In this document: one piece after another, positions 1 to 11,592 of the stretch
Numbering within the stretch: position 1 is the stretch's first letter
Layout: each line of letters starts with the position of its first letter
Assembly (NCBI GenBank): GCA_003568945.1
Contig: BDIP01000132.1
Coordinates: 1 to 29,661 of the forward strand
DNA: 29,661 nucleotides
Origin: Kipferlia bialata
Lineage: Eukaryota > Fornicata
Direction: 5' to 3'
Position numbers and translations under genes: made by a program
The notes under the pieces: model-generated
Seen by the model: only the letters and a program-made list of their open reading frames with translations
What the model was told of the DNA's origin: nothing
The model's database searches: none

Positions 1-17
1 TATATTCCCTTCTTCCA

Positions 18-40
18 CCCCCCCCCCCCCCCCCCCCCCC
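18..40 (+). repeat. poly-C tract in intron, next to acceptor
   Basis: 23 C's followed by AACCCAG and the first exon. It lies on the sense strand of the gene, where the polypyrimidine tract would be, at the very edge of the window. Confidence 0.9.
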
Positions 41-47
41 AACCCAG

Positions 48-2115
48 GTCATCATGTACAACAGTGACACCAAGCCCAACCAGTCAGACCTCGAAGAGCT
101 GGACACACTCACACAGCTGGCAGAGTATGTACGGGAGTGTGTGTGTATGCAATTGTGTGTATCAGCTGGGTTCCTCGCCAGTGTATCTATGACACTGTGT
201 TACTTGTATGTGCATATCTTCCCATTGATGCTGACACCAGTATGCAGATGACCCGTCCCTGCGGCCCCCTGCCCTTGCCTGGCTGATCCAGAAGGCAGAC
301 ATCCTGCGGTGGGGCATGACTGCCCAGGACTATATCTCGGAGGCCATCAGACAGGACAAGGGGGGGCACTCCTCCTCCATAGAGCTGTATGACCCGCTGG
401 CTGCCCTGAGGATAGTGGCCCCCACCCTCGATGCGTCGAGGTGGAAGGACCTGCCCAACACATCCTTTGACACACTGCGGCCAGAGTACCGGTCCAACGT
501 GACCAGCGTGCTGGACTATGTGTCCACAGTACAGCAGAGGAGGGAGATCAGCAGGAATGGCCCCCAGACCCTGGCCTATATCAAGGCAGTGCTGGACGTT
601 CTGGCCAAGGCCCCTCTCTCCCACGCCCCCTCCTACCTGTCGGGTCTCCTTCTGCACCAGAGAGACGAGTTCCGGCGTGCCACCTCTGTCCTTCTGTCCG
701 GTCTGTCTGACTCCTTACCTGTGTCGGAGGCTGACCTGGATGTCAGGCTGGAGCAGGCCTGTGCACATGCCTCTGCCTCTGCCTCCCTCTTCCTACTACC
801 CCAGGCAGAGAGGGAGCAGGAGGTCAGACTCTTGTCAGACACGTGGCACAGCAGGAACGTGGAGGCGTCCCACACTGCCTGCTCTGCCTATCTATCAGCT
901 GTGCATGATGCCGTGGCAGACTGGACAAGCAGGGTGACCCAGGGCATGCTGGCCGGGGGGGTGTCCATAGCTGACATTACTGACTTCTCCCTGGATGTGC
1001 CTGCCCGTGCCCTGCGTGATGGCTGTTGGGGTGTGGCCAGGGAGCGCACCCTGGCCAGCCTGGCCCAGGTGTCTGAAGATGTGGCCCAGGCCCAGGACGA
1101 GTTCCTGGCAGACCTCCTCTCCCGCTTCATCAGGCCCCTGGCCTCGGGGGTGGCCGTGGCCCTGTTGCTGCGCTATGTGTTTGGTCCTCTGCTGGGTGAT
1201 GGCCGGGGTGGGGTGTCTGGCGTGGTGCGGTCTGTGCTACGGCTGGCCCTGGGTCTGTCGGTTCTACTCACAGGGTGGCTGCTCACGGCCAAGGCAATGC
1301 CAGAGATTGGTTCCCTCCGCCTGTTAGTGTTTGTGATGAGCAACTCCCGCAACATATCCATCGGTGTGTTTGCCTCTCTAGGGCTGTATGGCCTGGTGTC
1401 TCTGAGAGGCCTAGTGCACAGGGGGTCTGGCAGAGGGCAGACACAGGGCAGTATAGTAAGGTACAAGGCAGGTGGGGCAGAGGCAGGGGACATGGAGGTG
1501 TCAGAGGATGAAGAGCTGGACGACACAGAGCCAGAGTGGTACGGAGAGAGACAGCCAGCCAGGGGGATGAGGCGTCCCTTCCAGAAGGCAGCACGTACAG
1601 AAAACGGGTCTCTCTCGCTGACTGGGTCGATCCCCACCTCTACTGCTGTTATCGAGCCGTCCCCTGCCCGACCTGTGAGACGGGCCCAGATGCGGCACCT
1701 CGGCACAGGGGACATAGGGGGGAGGGAGGGTCACATGCATATGGGCCAGGGGGAGCCCATGGGTGCCTATGGGACTAACAGTGGTGCTTCCAGGGTCTCC
1801 CAGGGATACACGTCCCACCAGGGGGTGAGTCTCATACCTCAGAGTTCTTCCGCCCTTGTCCCCTCTCACCCTATCACTAATGAGGGTGAAGTAGGGTACA
1901 TACCGAGGGGTCAGGGTTCCTCTGGGGAGGTGACGCCCTCCTTCGGGGCAGGTGGCCCCCCCGACCCCCAGGCCATCAGCAACATGATGCAGTCCCTCAA
2001 CGTCACATCCGTGCAGAGGCCTGGATACCCTATACCTGCACCTGGGACAGGGGCTGAGATGAGGAGCCCACCAAAGACACCTGGAGGGGGAAGGGTCGTG
2101 TCCAGAACCCTCTAG
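48..2115 (+). CDS. GBP/atlastin-like GTPase, 3' part (5' end outside window)
   Basis: Two exons: 48-128 (after an acceptor at 46-47) and 241-2115, joined in phase 0 across a GTACGG...CCAG intron; the stop is TAG. The first residues (VIMYNSD, a leucine-rich helix, then ALAWLIQKADI, then MTAQDYISEAI and LRPEYRSNVTSVLDYV) follow the order seen at the end of the GTPase domain of guanylate-binding proteins and atlastins: the YN strand, the W-x-L-RD strand, the EYL helix and the start of the helical linker. A long helical region follows, then two or three hydrophobic segments (about 1129-1190, 1231-1290 and 1350-1400), then a roughly 230-residue low-complexity tail rich in Gly, Pro and Ser. Such proteins remodel membranes by GTP-driven dimerisation; a C-terminal membrane hairpin is known in atlastin. 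The P-loop and switch regions lie upstream of the window. The RD position reads QK here, so nucleotide selectivity is uncertain. A more distant dynamin-superfamily member is possible. Confidence 0.6.
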
Positions 2116-2528
2116 GCAGCAAATATAGATCTATAGCCAATAGAATGTGTTTGGATATTTATGATTCTCTGTAAATGAACCTATCCGAGACGTGTGGAAT
2201 CCTCCCCTCCTACGGAACCTAAGAGTCGTAGCAATCCTACATCTCAGTACACCCACGTGTCTCACTGAATAGTGGATTGGACCACTCAAAACTTAGACTA
2301 CAGCCGACTGACCCATATGGCTGATGGGCACATAGTATGAGGCCGGGTTGGGGAAAGGCATTCTGGAACACCACTATTCATACCATGAGCCGACCACTGA
2401 GAGTCCCTCCTCAGATGTCTTCCCCAATGGGTGCATGGCATATGTATGTGATACCCTTCCTGACGATGTGTGTCCCAGAGGTCTGCCCCACTATAACGGG
2501 TACAACTACCTTTCTGTACCGATCCCAG
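2116..2528. other. convergent intergenic region
   Basis: 413 bases between the stop of the GTPase gene (+) and the stop of the small gene on the minus strand. It should hold both 3' untranslated regions. Short open frames here lack splice or codon signals of real genes; I see no other structure. Confidence 0.5.
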
Positions 2529-3194
2529 TCAGTCCATGGACTCCAGGGTCTCCCCCTGCTCTGCCCCCTCTCCCTCTCTGAGCATGGCCTCTAGGACAGC
2601 ACATGCCTCTGCCTCTGCCCCCACCCTCTGGGCCTTGACCCCCCTGGCCACGGTCAGACCATACGTGTCAAGCCTGGGGGTCAGACACACACTACAAACT
2701 GCACAGATGCCGTGGTGCATTGAGGAAGGTGATTGCATACACTAGTCGAATCACATGTCAGGGTCTACAGGGCCTATCAGGATATGGGATATGGGAATGG
2801 GCTCATATCCAGACCCATACGATATATATATCACAACGGAGAGGTCTATACATACACTGCCCGTGCCTGTGGCTGAACCCTGGCCTCACTTGGTCTGCCA
2901 GGCTGTGTAGGGAGGCCACCACCTCTGCGAGGTCCTCTGAGAATGCCAAGGACTGACTGGCAAGGTCGGCCTGCAGCTCGGGGGACGCGTGCTTGAACTC
3001 CCCAAGTGTACGGGATATACACTCCACCTTGGGGAGGAGGGAGAGTATCACCTGGAGTCAGAATGTATATACATACATACGGACACACCTAATCAGCACC
3101 TACTTCTCCCTCTACACACCTGGTGGTTTCTGTTCAGCACCTCAACCGGGGACATGGTCATATCCCCGTCCTCCACATCCTCATCGCCAAACAT
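2529..3194 (-). CDS. small helical protein, three exons, 137 residues
   Basis: Exons in reading order: 3194-3120, 3051-2858, 2673-2529. Junctions agree in phase (0, then 2): NRNHQ joins VILSLLPK, and HGQ is completed across the second junction into LDTYGL. The product begins MFGDEDVEDGDM, then has two amphipathic helical stretches (around SRTLGEFKHASPELQADL and EDLAEVVASLHSLADQ) and an acidic end (GEGAEQGETLESMD). No transmembrane segment or catalytic motif is visible. The size and heptad-like spacing suit a subunit of a coiled-coil assembly, but I do not recognise the family. The start is uncertain: a good acceptor (TTGACCCAG) lies just upstream of the ATG and the frame stays open back to it, so an additional 5' exon may exist. 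The gene faces away from the next gene across 566 bases. Confidence 0.65.
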
Positions 3195-3760
3195 CAGACA
3201 GCCACTCTCTCCAACCCTGGGTCAATGTATGTGTCACGTAAGTGTCACTGAGTCAGAATAAATGGAAGGAGAGACAGCGGGTACGACTCTATACATGAGT
3301 GAAGTGTTGAAGTCGAAGTATCATCATAAGAGCACATGACGCTTGGAGAGAGAGTGGACATCATTCTGCCTATACAAAACTCCAGACCACAAGGATGTCA
3401 ACTAAAGCAGAATCTCTTTCGTACCTACACTCCTCTGTCCGAAAGCAGACTGTCAAGACATATACAATGTCCGAAAACGTAAAAACGTTCTTGATGAATC
3501 TTAAATCATATATCCAATATATGTGTAATACTGAGTCTTACCTTTAACTACTCTCTATAGCCTTCGTACCTGGGTCAAGTGCTACAAGTAGCCTTTAAAA
3601 GAAACTGACAGGGTAAGAACATGCTGCGTCACTTCTGCTTACATGGGCTCAGTGGGACGCTTTCTCCTTCTTTACAATTCATAAACTTTAAGCACTAACT
3701 TCAACTCTGTCTCCAACCTCTTTCTGATCTCACCAATTGGTGTGGAGAGTACAACGTACT
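3195..3760. promoter_or_regulatory. divergent intergenic region, likely promoters of both neighbours
   Basis: 566 bases between two genes that point away from each other, clearly richer in A and T than the flanking exons. It should hold both promoters and 5' untranslated regions. No TATA box or initiator could be identified with confidence; a small palindrome-like pair (AACGTAAAAACGTT) lies near 3476-3489. Confidence 0.4.
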
Positions 3761-6700
3761 ATGGCCCAACCGTCATCTTCCCCGTCCCCTCCTCCCCAGA
3801 GTGTGGTGCCTCGAAGGAAGAGAGATAAGAAGGGGTCGAGGAAGGGGTCCAAGTCACGACTGGCCACTGTCCCAATGGCCCCCAAGCTAGCCAAGGTGCC
3901 CATGGCCCCCAAGACCAAGGACGTCATGGCCCCCCAGCCAGTGGAGCCAGAGGACGGGTGGCAGGTATGGGTGCTGAGATAACATTGGACACCTTGTCAT
4001 ACGAATACAGAGTACGTAGGTGCATATGCATGAGGTACATTGATAGTATGGTGCCTCTGAGCATCAGGTGTTCCCAGAGGCTGGTGCATACAGAAGGAGC
4101 CGCAGGAAGAGAAGGTCACCTGTGGAGGGGTCTTCCCCTGTCACCCACTCAGTGCCCAAGACACCTCCAAGGGCCACAAGAGTGTCCAAGCGTCGTAGCG
4201 GGTCCCCCTCCCCCTCCCCCTCCCCCTCCCCATCTTCGTCCATCTCCCCCTCTTCCTCCCCCTCCTCCTCTCCTTCCTCCTCCCCCCTTCCTTGTGGCAG
4301 GGGTCGGAGCCAGAGAGGACCCTCGGCCAAGAGGGCCAAGGGCAGACGGACAGTCATAGACTGTTCACCAGAGAAACGCGCTAAGATTGTGAAGTGGATA
4401 GTGGAGGATCTCAAGGGCCGGTGGGATGCAGGTGAGACGGTATCTGTGTCATCAAAGGGATTAGTCAGACACAGTTGGAGAGATTGGGTTGGTATCCAGC
4501 ACTCATATGACGGGAGGGGGATGGTCATCGTGTACTCTCCGTATATATCCTCTGTACTGTCAGGATACACGTATATACTTCCTGAGTTCCGTCGAGTAGT
4601 GTTTGGTCCAAACCCTCTGAAACCCCCACTCTGCGTCCCTCCTGACTCACATCTTATATCTTATATCAGTGCAGGAGTTCCTAGATGTTAAACCCGAGGC
4701 GTGGGAGGAGGGCATTGAGGTGCACGACCTACTAGACGACTTCATGGACATCAAGTGGCCGAAGAGGAGGCCCCAGGTGCTGCTGAGGGACTGTGCCTCC
4801 CGACCTGTGTGCCGCAAGGGCCTGTCCAGGAAGGAGGGCATTGCCACGCTGCCCTGTGCCGAGTACGCGCAGTCCCTAGGGGTGGCAGAGGCAGAGTGCG
4901 TGCTGGTGCTGAAGGCACCCCCCAACAGAGAGCCCAGCCTGGTCAAGGACCCCTCCTGCTGCAGGGTGTACCTGTCCCTGCCCCTGGTGTGTGGGGTGCT
5001 GAGCATGTCTCGGTCCAGGTGCCAGAGACAGGCAGACGCAGCCCCAGTCCCCACCTCACACTCGCTCAAGGGAAGGTATGCTGACTGAGAGGATGATGGT
5101 GTCAGATAGTGCGAGAAACACATCTACTTCCTAGTTGTGGGAGTCTTCTTGTCATTCATACTTGTATGCCTTCACCCACCCCAGGTGGGACCGTTCTGCC
5201 CACCCCTTTGGGCTTGTGCAGGTGAGGGCAGGGGGGAAGGCAGGGCAGGCCCTGGGGGCAGAGGGGGACCAGATATACATCCCGGGTGACCAACTGGCCA
5301 GGTGGGCCAAGGACGGGGAGAGGGACCCGGCTGTGTTATATGGACACTCCCTCTGGGACGAGGCCGGGGTGTGGCCCATAGTGTGGAGGGACACGGTCAC
5401 GTTCAGCAGCCTATGCCTGCCACACAAGGACAGGTACGGGTGCTGTATGAGTATAGTGTGCATGTGTGTCTATTCCTAATGACCCGGGGTGGATGTGTAT
5501 ATCGTCCATCCAGCTGCCTCTTCCGACAGTTTTGCTTGGTTACACTCTGCGTAGAAAGTGTCGAGGTTTCAGTACCGTATATTCGGCTCTGCATGCGTGT
5601 ATATGAGAATGGCTACCTGTATGTGTCACATACCTTACCCCCCAACCCCCCAGGGAGCTAGTTGAGCAGGGCCACCTGTACATGTACCGCACCATGACTC
5701 AGGACACATACTGGCACCAGTACCCCACCTGGATGAGCAGCCACCTGCACTGCATGCCCTGCCACAAGGTGAGGGTGTGTGTGTGTACACAATATATATT
5801 CTGTGTGTGACCCTGACCTCTAGGCCTATCTGAGGGACAGTCTGGACACTGCCACAGACACCTTCAGTGCGGCACACGGGTATGTCACTACATACGATGA
5901 GGAGGTGGAGGAGGCGGTGTATGCGTCAGACGCTGTGCCCCCAGGGGTGGAGGGACCCGACATCCCCAGGCAGAACGACATTCTCCAGGAGGGAGAGGGA
6001 GAGGGAGAGGGCGAGGCCTCCTTCAGCGATGCCTTCAGACTTGGGTCCTATGAGAACTGGGTCAGCCAGATCCACTTCATGCAGAGACACTCCTCCCACC
6101 AGTTCATAGCAGACCTGCAGGGGGTGTTCAGACAGCAGTTTGGCCCAGTGCGGTCTGTCCCTGCATTGGGTATGGAGACTGGGGGAGGGGACGACAGGGG
6201 TGTGATTGTGTACAGACTCAAGAGGCTGTGCCTGGAGATGAAGAGACGCTGGCTGGACCAGCCCGACAAGGTGGGTGTACACATACGTCCCACTGGCTTG
6301 TATTATTGTCTTCGTTTACCCCCACCCCCCACCCCAGGCTAGTGCCATTCCCTCCTCCCACCTGGCCCGTCTCACATCTCTGGTGCAGAGAGTGCTAGAC
6401 GCCGCAGAGAAGCACCGCAACCGGGGTCCTGTGCCCCCTAGGGACCAGGCAGACGAGAGAGACAGCACCCGGCCGTACCAGCGGCAGCTCTTCTTCAAGG
6501 ACCTGATTGAGCTAGTCAACACGGCAGCCTTTGCCGAGTACACCCAGGCACCGTACGACCTGTACATCGGGGTGCCTGACGTGCTGTCCATCCTGCAGGG
6601 GCTGAGGATAGAGTACATGGGGGCATTCACTAAGCCGACCAGAGCACACTTCGACAAGGCGGCAAAGGTGGGGTAAACTGGTGGTGCACGTGGTTGCAAA

Positions 6701-8030
6701 GTGTTCTCGTCTACGGAGTTGTGTTGGTGTGTATTCTTTTGCCTATCCATCCACGTATCCATCTCTCTGTCCCTTCCCCCTGACCCTAGGCGAGGGCCCA
6801 GCACTACATCGCCAAGGGTGACACCATCCCGGTCCATGACCACCTTGCCATGCACAACTATGTGGAACAGTACGCACACGAGGTGGGGGTGTATGATATT
6901 TAGAATAGTCGCTAGCTACTTGTGTTCAAGTAGGAATACAGTTATGTGGCTGTACATTGTCCATTCTAGATACACTGTTAAACTACGTGATCGTGTACTA
7001 CTCATGTACTCATGTGCCTCATGTCCAGGTGGAGAGGATGGCCAGTCTCTCTCTGGGTCTCAGGATATCAGCCAACGAGTGGCTCTTCTACGTAGGTGAG
7101 TGATTCGCACAAGAGTACATGTACGGCTAGGCGGGTGTCACAAGTCCTGTCCCTCACCCCAGTCACCCATGTGATATACGCCCTGTCTGGCTGGGGCACA
7201 GCATCCCTACCTGCAGACTGTCTGGCCCCTGAGGTATGTGTTATGTGAGTAGTTGAGCCTAGTACCTGAGGTGGCAGTGGACTGTATGGGTGTGGGTGTT
7301 CGTATATACATCCTTTTCCCCATACCCCCACCTCCAGGTCGAGTTCCTCGAGGGCTTTGTGTGCTACATGCTGGGTCTAGGCAGACTCAACCCCGACATA
7401 GCGGCCGAGACTGCCCTGGCCCTCTCAGTGTTTGAGGGCACCGACCACCAGCTGTTCATCGAGTGGCTCAGGGGGTACATGCGCACCACAGCAGCTGCCA
7501 CGGCTGAGGTTGAGCTGGACGTGCCCACCCAGGTCGAGAAGGGGGGCCCATTCCACAGGTGCGGGGTTGTGTGTTGTGGATGATTGTTGCGGTAGTGCGT
7601 GTTGACATTGGCACTCTTACCAACTGATGGACACAGGGCTGTACATATACCACTCTCTCTGTCTCACCCCAAGTGTGTGCCGTCCCTATGTACCCCGGTC
7701 CATGAAGTTCGAGACCCCAGCTGTGTACCATGCCACGTGTCTGGGCGTGGCATCCCTCCACATACCAATCTTAATGCATAGGTGGGTGTGTATGTATATA
7801 CATGAGTATACATACATGCATTTGGTTTCCGCATACAAATTCATGTGGTGTGGCATGCTCTAATGCGCCCATGCCTCTCTTGCATCTTTCATGTGAATAC
7901 AAATGGCTATATCCACTCACGCAGGTCCCCCTACTACACGATGCTTGTGTCTGAGGCATTGGAGGCTGCACAGGATGACAGGACTACCTCCATCGACATC
8001 AGTGGTCACAGGAGGAAGAGGGTGCGGTGA
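3761..8030 (+). CDS. unrecognised nuclear-looking protein, 13 exons, 926 residues
   Basis: Exons: 3761-3964, 4068-4431, 4670-5075, 5185-5433, 5654-5768, 5824-6270, 6338-6667, 6790-6882, 7029-7095, 7163-7233, 7338-7558, 7674-7781, 7925-8030. All 12 junctions agree in phase and the total is 2781 nt. The first 150 residues are disordered and basic: repeated VPMAPK, RRSRRKRRS, a long SP/SS tract and KRAKGRRT, suggesting nuclear location. The middle has a Trp/His/Cys-rich stretch (YWHQYPTWMSSHLHCMPCHK) ending in a CxxC, and an acidic (GE)n loop. The C-terminal third is helical (FLEGFVCYMLGLGRL, PDIAAETALALSVF) and distantly recalls a cyclin fold, which I cannot confirm. It ends in basic GHRRKRVR. 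No enzyme motif is visible. Function unknown; a chromatin, transcription or RNA-processing role is only a guess from composition. Confidence 0.8.
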
Positions 8031-8803
8031 CCCATGTGCCAGAAACATACCTCTGGGACAGGCCCTGGCACGACAATGACGCAATGCGAGACAGCCTAGG
8101 TGCTCTCGGTGTGATCGACAAGTGCCCATCCAGAGCATGTGTTCATTAGTCTATTATGGTATTCCGTGCGGCAGCTGATTCTGGACATTGTACCAGTATG
8201 GGATGTGGAGTGTGGCCACGGTGCTTCTTGGTGTTACGCCGATCTTTCAGTTCTGGGCCAGTTTTCATTATATTATGTATTGCCCTTGAGACCTAGCCAA
8301 CTAGCCACCTAGACACACTGTGCCCCTGGTGTCCTGATGGCATAGTGCATGGTGTATGGTGTATGGTGTGTGGTGTATGGTGTGTGGTGGCAGTGACACA
8401 TCACAGGGAACCACATGGATACTCTGGCACTTGGAATTGTGCAATGGCAACCATACCGTTTGGAGAGTCCATGTGACACTGAGGATATGGGTGATATTCA
8501 GTATAACGTGTAGTGAGAGGCCACTAGATATTGTCGTTGTCTATACTGTTCACATATAGTCTATTTCGATCGCCTTGCCTTGCAGCAGTGTGACACGACC
8601 CGTGACATTGTGTGTCCAAGAATGAGCCAGGGACGTGGCCAAGTATCTGAAGCACAATGTGATCTGACAATGGTGGTATGTACATGCCCAGCTGTCTTTG
8701 GCTATGCAATGGCTTCAAACATTGGTTTGTCTCTTCGGAATCCCGAAAAGACACATCTTGTGGAAAACCACACTATATTACAACACAAAGTAATCGTTCC
8801 ACA
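8031..8803. other. convergent intergenic region with short GTGTATG repeats
   Basis: 773 bases between two gene ends. It contains a short imperfect tandem array of GGTGTATG/GGTGTGTG at about 8349-8391. Otherwise I see no gene, no RNA fold and no element. Confidence 0.5.
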
Positions 8804-10837
8804 CTAGACCGTAGCTTGTGCAGGGTCAGCTGACTCAGACTCAATCTGGGTCTGAGCACAGTCATTGGAACCGCTGATGGGATGTGTATCCGTGCTAACT
8901 GATATAGACCCTCCTGCTGGGTTGCCCTCTCCCTTTGATGCCCCAGCACCTGGCCCCCTACATGGACATGTATCCACCCTGGCCTCTGTGTCCTGTTCCA
9001 GTACAGTCAGGATGAGCACAAGTATAAGGGCGTAGGGGAGGGGGCAGAAGATGCCTGGGGGGTAGAGACATGCCATACACATATTTATATATATAGATAC
9101 ATACACCCACCTGGGTTGATGCAGGACATCAAGACCAAGAACCCATATGACCCGAAACAGGCAACGGCAAACAGAGACCCCTTCTCATGCACGCATAGCC
9201 TGGTTCTGACGAATATCTGGTACCCATACACCACCACCCCCACGACACCCATACTACCCACTACCTGGACTGGGGCGGAGTGGTACCTGGCGTATGAGGG
9301 GGAGAACAGGAACAGAATCTACCTCACATATGCATCGAGTATATGAATAACAGACACATAGACATGTGCAGAACACCGTACCAATACATCCCGCCCTTCT
9401 TGGGGTAGTAGTACCCCCCTGTGTACCCTATGCCGTGTCCAAACAGCCAGAAGTCCCCTATGCTCTCGAGCAGCGCCTTGAGCATGAGTGCCCTGGGCTC
9501 TGTGTCTGTGTCGGCGTCCTCTATGGTGGAGAGGGTGCCCTCTATCAGGGACAGGATGGAGTCTCTGGCCAGGACCACCAGCACCAACAGCACTCCTAGC
9601 ACACACAGGTGGTGGTACCGGTGGGGCCTGTCCACATACATAAAGACAAGTGTGCAAGCCGGGAAGATGACACCAGCCAGGGTCATGCCACTTCTGGAGG
9701 AGGATATCAACAGGCCGAAGGACATCAGCAGGCCGGACCCCACGCCCAGTGCGTAGTGGGTGTTGGTGCCCCTGGCACAGAGGTGGAAGGAGAAGGGGAG
9801 GCATATGACCATGATGGTACTGACGTTGTTGGACATCTGGCAGTCAAGCACCCGGTACCCGCTGGACACAAACCTGTCCCAGTTGGGTATGTAGTTCTGG
9901 ACCAGCATGTATACTGCAAACAACCCCCAGAGCAGCAGAGAGGAGACCAGCGACTGCCTCTGGCCCTGAGCGTCCTTGGAGAAGAGCACATAGACACCCA
10001 CCATGGCCAGACCCAGGCCCAGGGAGTAGTAGAGGGTCAGGGGCTTGAGGTAGTCGGACCACGACACCACCCCCACCCCTCCTATCAGTAGGGCAGCAGA
10101 TACGGCCACCGAGGCTGGGAAGGTGGGGCCTAGACGGACGGGGCCCTTCTTCCTCCAGTACACCAGATAGTGGAAGAGAATGGCTGCCACGCCTATGGGG
10201 ACAATCTTCCAGAGAGGGAAGAACAAGTCGAAGGAGTCGTACAGCTTGAGGGGGACGGTGGTGGAGAGGAGGAAGGGCAGGAGGGTAGGGTGGGAGGAGT
10301 CACAGACCACAAAGAGGAGACACACCAACAGGTAGAAGAAGACCACCCCTGCCACGGCTAGGTCCAGCCACACAAAGACAGCTGCCACTAGGAAGCAGAG
10401 GAGTCTGAACACCAGAGTGTCACAGCCAGCCCGGGTGGCATCAAGGAGGGCAGTAGCAGAGAGAGTGCTGTCCTTGGTGCCCATACCCTCAACAGGGGCT
10501 GGCTGGTCGGGCACAGACGTGTCCTGGGGTGATACATCTGTATCCACCGCCTGTGGACCCTCTGTCTCTGGGGCAGTCAGAGACCCATCAGACAGATCTG
10601 GGGTGAGGGCACATCTATCACTCTATATCCTGGGTCACACAGGAGCATGTGTATATATACACTCACAATGGTACCCGTACCCTGTTCCTCTAACACACCC
10701 TCTCCTGGGGGCAGAGACGGGGACACGCTCTCCACATCTCCCTCACTCAGTGACACATGGTCAGCTACCACTGTATCCACTTCCCCTTTACACATCCCAG
10801 CATCATCACATGACACCGCAGTCGGACACCCCCCCAT
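8804..10837 (-). CDS. O-antigen ligase/polymerase-like polytopic membrane protein
   Basis: Exons in reading order: 10837-10681, 10597-9382, 9286-9111, 9054-8804; phases agree (1, 2, 1) and the product is 599 residues. After a roughly 100-residue Ser/Asp/Pro-rich soluble N-terminus come about 12-13 hydrophobic segments. Features of the Wzy/WaaL superfamily are visible: an LLISSSRSGMTLAGV segment (the SRxG motif in a membrane helix), then a large loop with RALMLKALLESIGDFWLFGHGIGYTGGYYYP and GGMYWYHSAPVQVVGSMG, then two closing helices with NPGIFCPLPYALILVL. In bacteria such proteins join or polymerise lipid-linked glycans at the membrane; substrate and compartment here are unknown. The GT-AG introns, one inside the conserved WYH motif (TG|G TAC CAC), show it is a resident eukaryotic gene, probably of bacterial origin. 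The ATG at 10837 is the first in frame after an upstream stretch without one. Confidence 0.7.
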
Positions 10838-11342
10838 CAACAGAGGGGCTGCGTCTTGCACACCCACAGTGAGAGAGAGACAACAGATGGACGCCAAGTG
10901 GCCTCATTTTTCGGTGTCAACAACCTGAACCCTTCTGCAGTCCAATACACAATAGTGTAATAGTGAATTTCCAATAAATCTCAGCAGCAGTGAATGCATA
11001 CTGGCTTCTTATGTATCTCAGCTGCATATTGGCCTACGACATTGCCATACAGCCATGAACAAAGCGAGGAGGGGGGAGGTTACTCAGGTGACACAAACGT
11101 GTGACGCGATGTAATACTCATATATAGTAATCTATTATTCTTATTAAACACATTCCCATACTCCATAAACAACCAACATAATAATCACAAAACACACTGC
11201 CACATACATGTGTGCCAACACCCCTCTTCACACTCTGCCCTGTCCGTGTCTGATACCACATCACATCAGGTGACACAAGTACAGCCAGGCATGCCCACTC
11301 ACAGAGAGTATCACACGTATGCACATGATTAGAACCCATGCC
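10838..11342. other. intergenic region upstream of the O-antigen ligase-like gene
   Basis: 505 bases. The right half (about 11110-11200) is A/T-rich and should be the 3' untranslated region of the minus-strand exon that ends at 11343; the left half should carry the promoter of the membrane-protein gene. No coding signal or RNA seen. Confidence 0.45.
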
Positions 11343-11545
11343 TCAGAACACGACGTCCCTGGCCCCCTCCAGTATGGAGGAGAGGGGGAGCTGGGGGGAT
11401 GCCTGGGCCCGTATGTGGGTGTCAGCCGGGCTGTCCTCCCCCAGTAGGTCGAGGCCTGTCTCTCTGTCTGCATCCCCCACCGAGAAGCCCTTTCTCTCCA
11501 GGGTATTCTCCAGTGATGCCACAGCCACACTCATCGACGTCATGC
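11343..11545 (-). CDS. last exon of an unrecognised gene (5' part lost in gap)
   Basis: Read on the minus strand, poly-C then TTATCCCAG leads into an open exon coding MTSMSVAVASLENTLERKG and further, ending DVVF and TGA at 11343. The acceptor has the same C-rich form as elsewhere in the window, and the codons are GC-rich as in neighbouring exons. Sixty-six residues are visible: an amphipathic helix then an acidic and Ser/Pro-containing tail. Too little remains to name a family; the rest would lie in the N stretch. Confidence 0.55.
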
Positions 11546-11554
11546 CTGGGATAA

Positions 11555-11574
11555 GGGGGGGGGGGGGGGGGGGG
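11555..11574 (-). repeat. poly-G (poly-C on the minus strand) next to acceptor and gap
   Basis: Twenty G's on the plus strand, that is C's in the sense direction of the minus-strand exon ending at 11343. Assembly breaks off 18 bases later. Confidence 0.9.
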
Positions 11575-11592
11575 AGCAGAGGGGGAGGCAGG

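Noticed and set aside
18-40. Terminal poly-C runs as telomere
   Set aside because: They lie in introns just before acceptors, on the sense strand, and no telomere unit is present.
187-657. 156-residue minus-strand frame opposite the GTPase
   Set aside because: Shadow of a GC-rich coding strand; the plus-strand protein matches a known family.
2337-2594. Plus-strand frames in the 2.3-2.7 kb region as a gene
   Set aside because: No splice-consistent extension or recognisable protein; the minus strand carries a phase-consistent three-exon gene over the right half.
4064-4570. 168-residue open frame on the minus strand
   Set aside because: It is antisense to exon 2 of the SR-rich gene and its next intron; its low-complexity EGEG run is the mirror of the SP repeat, and the plus-strand frame fits 12 consistent junctions.
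8349-8391. GGTGTATG repeats as a telomere-like or regulatory array
   Set aside because: Too short and irregular, and internal between two genes; more likely simple slippage.
8804-10837. O-antigen ligase-like gene as bacterial contamination
   Set aside because: Three introns with the local splice signals join conserved protein pieces exactly in frame.
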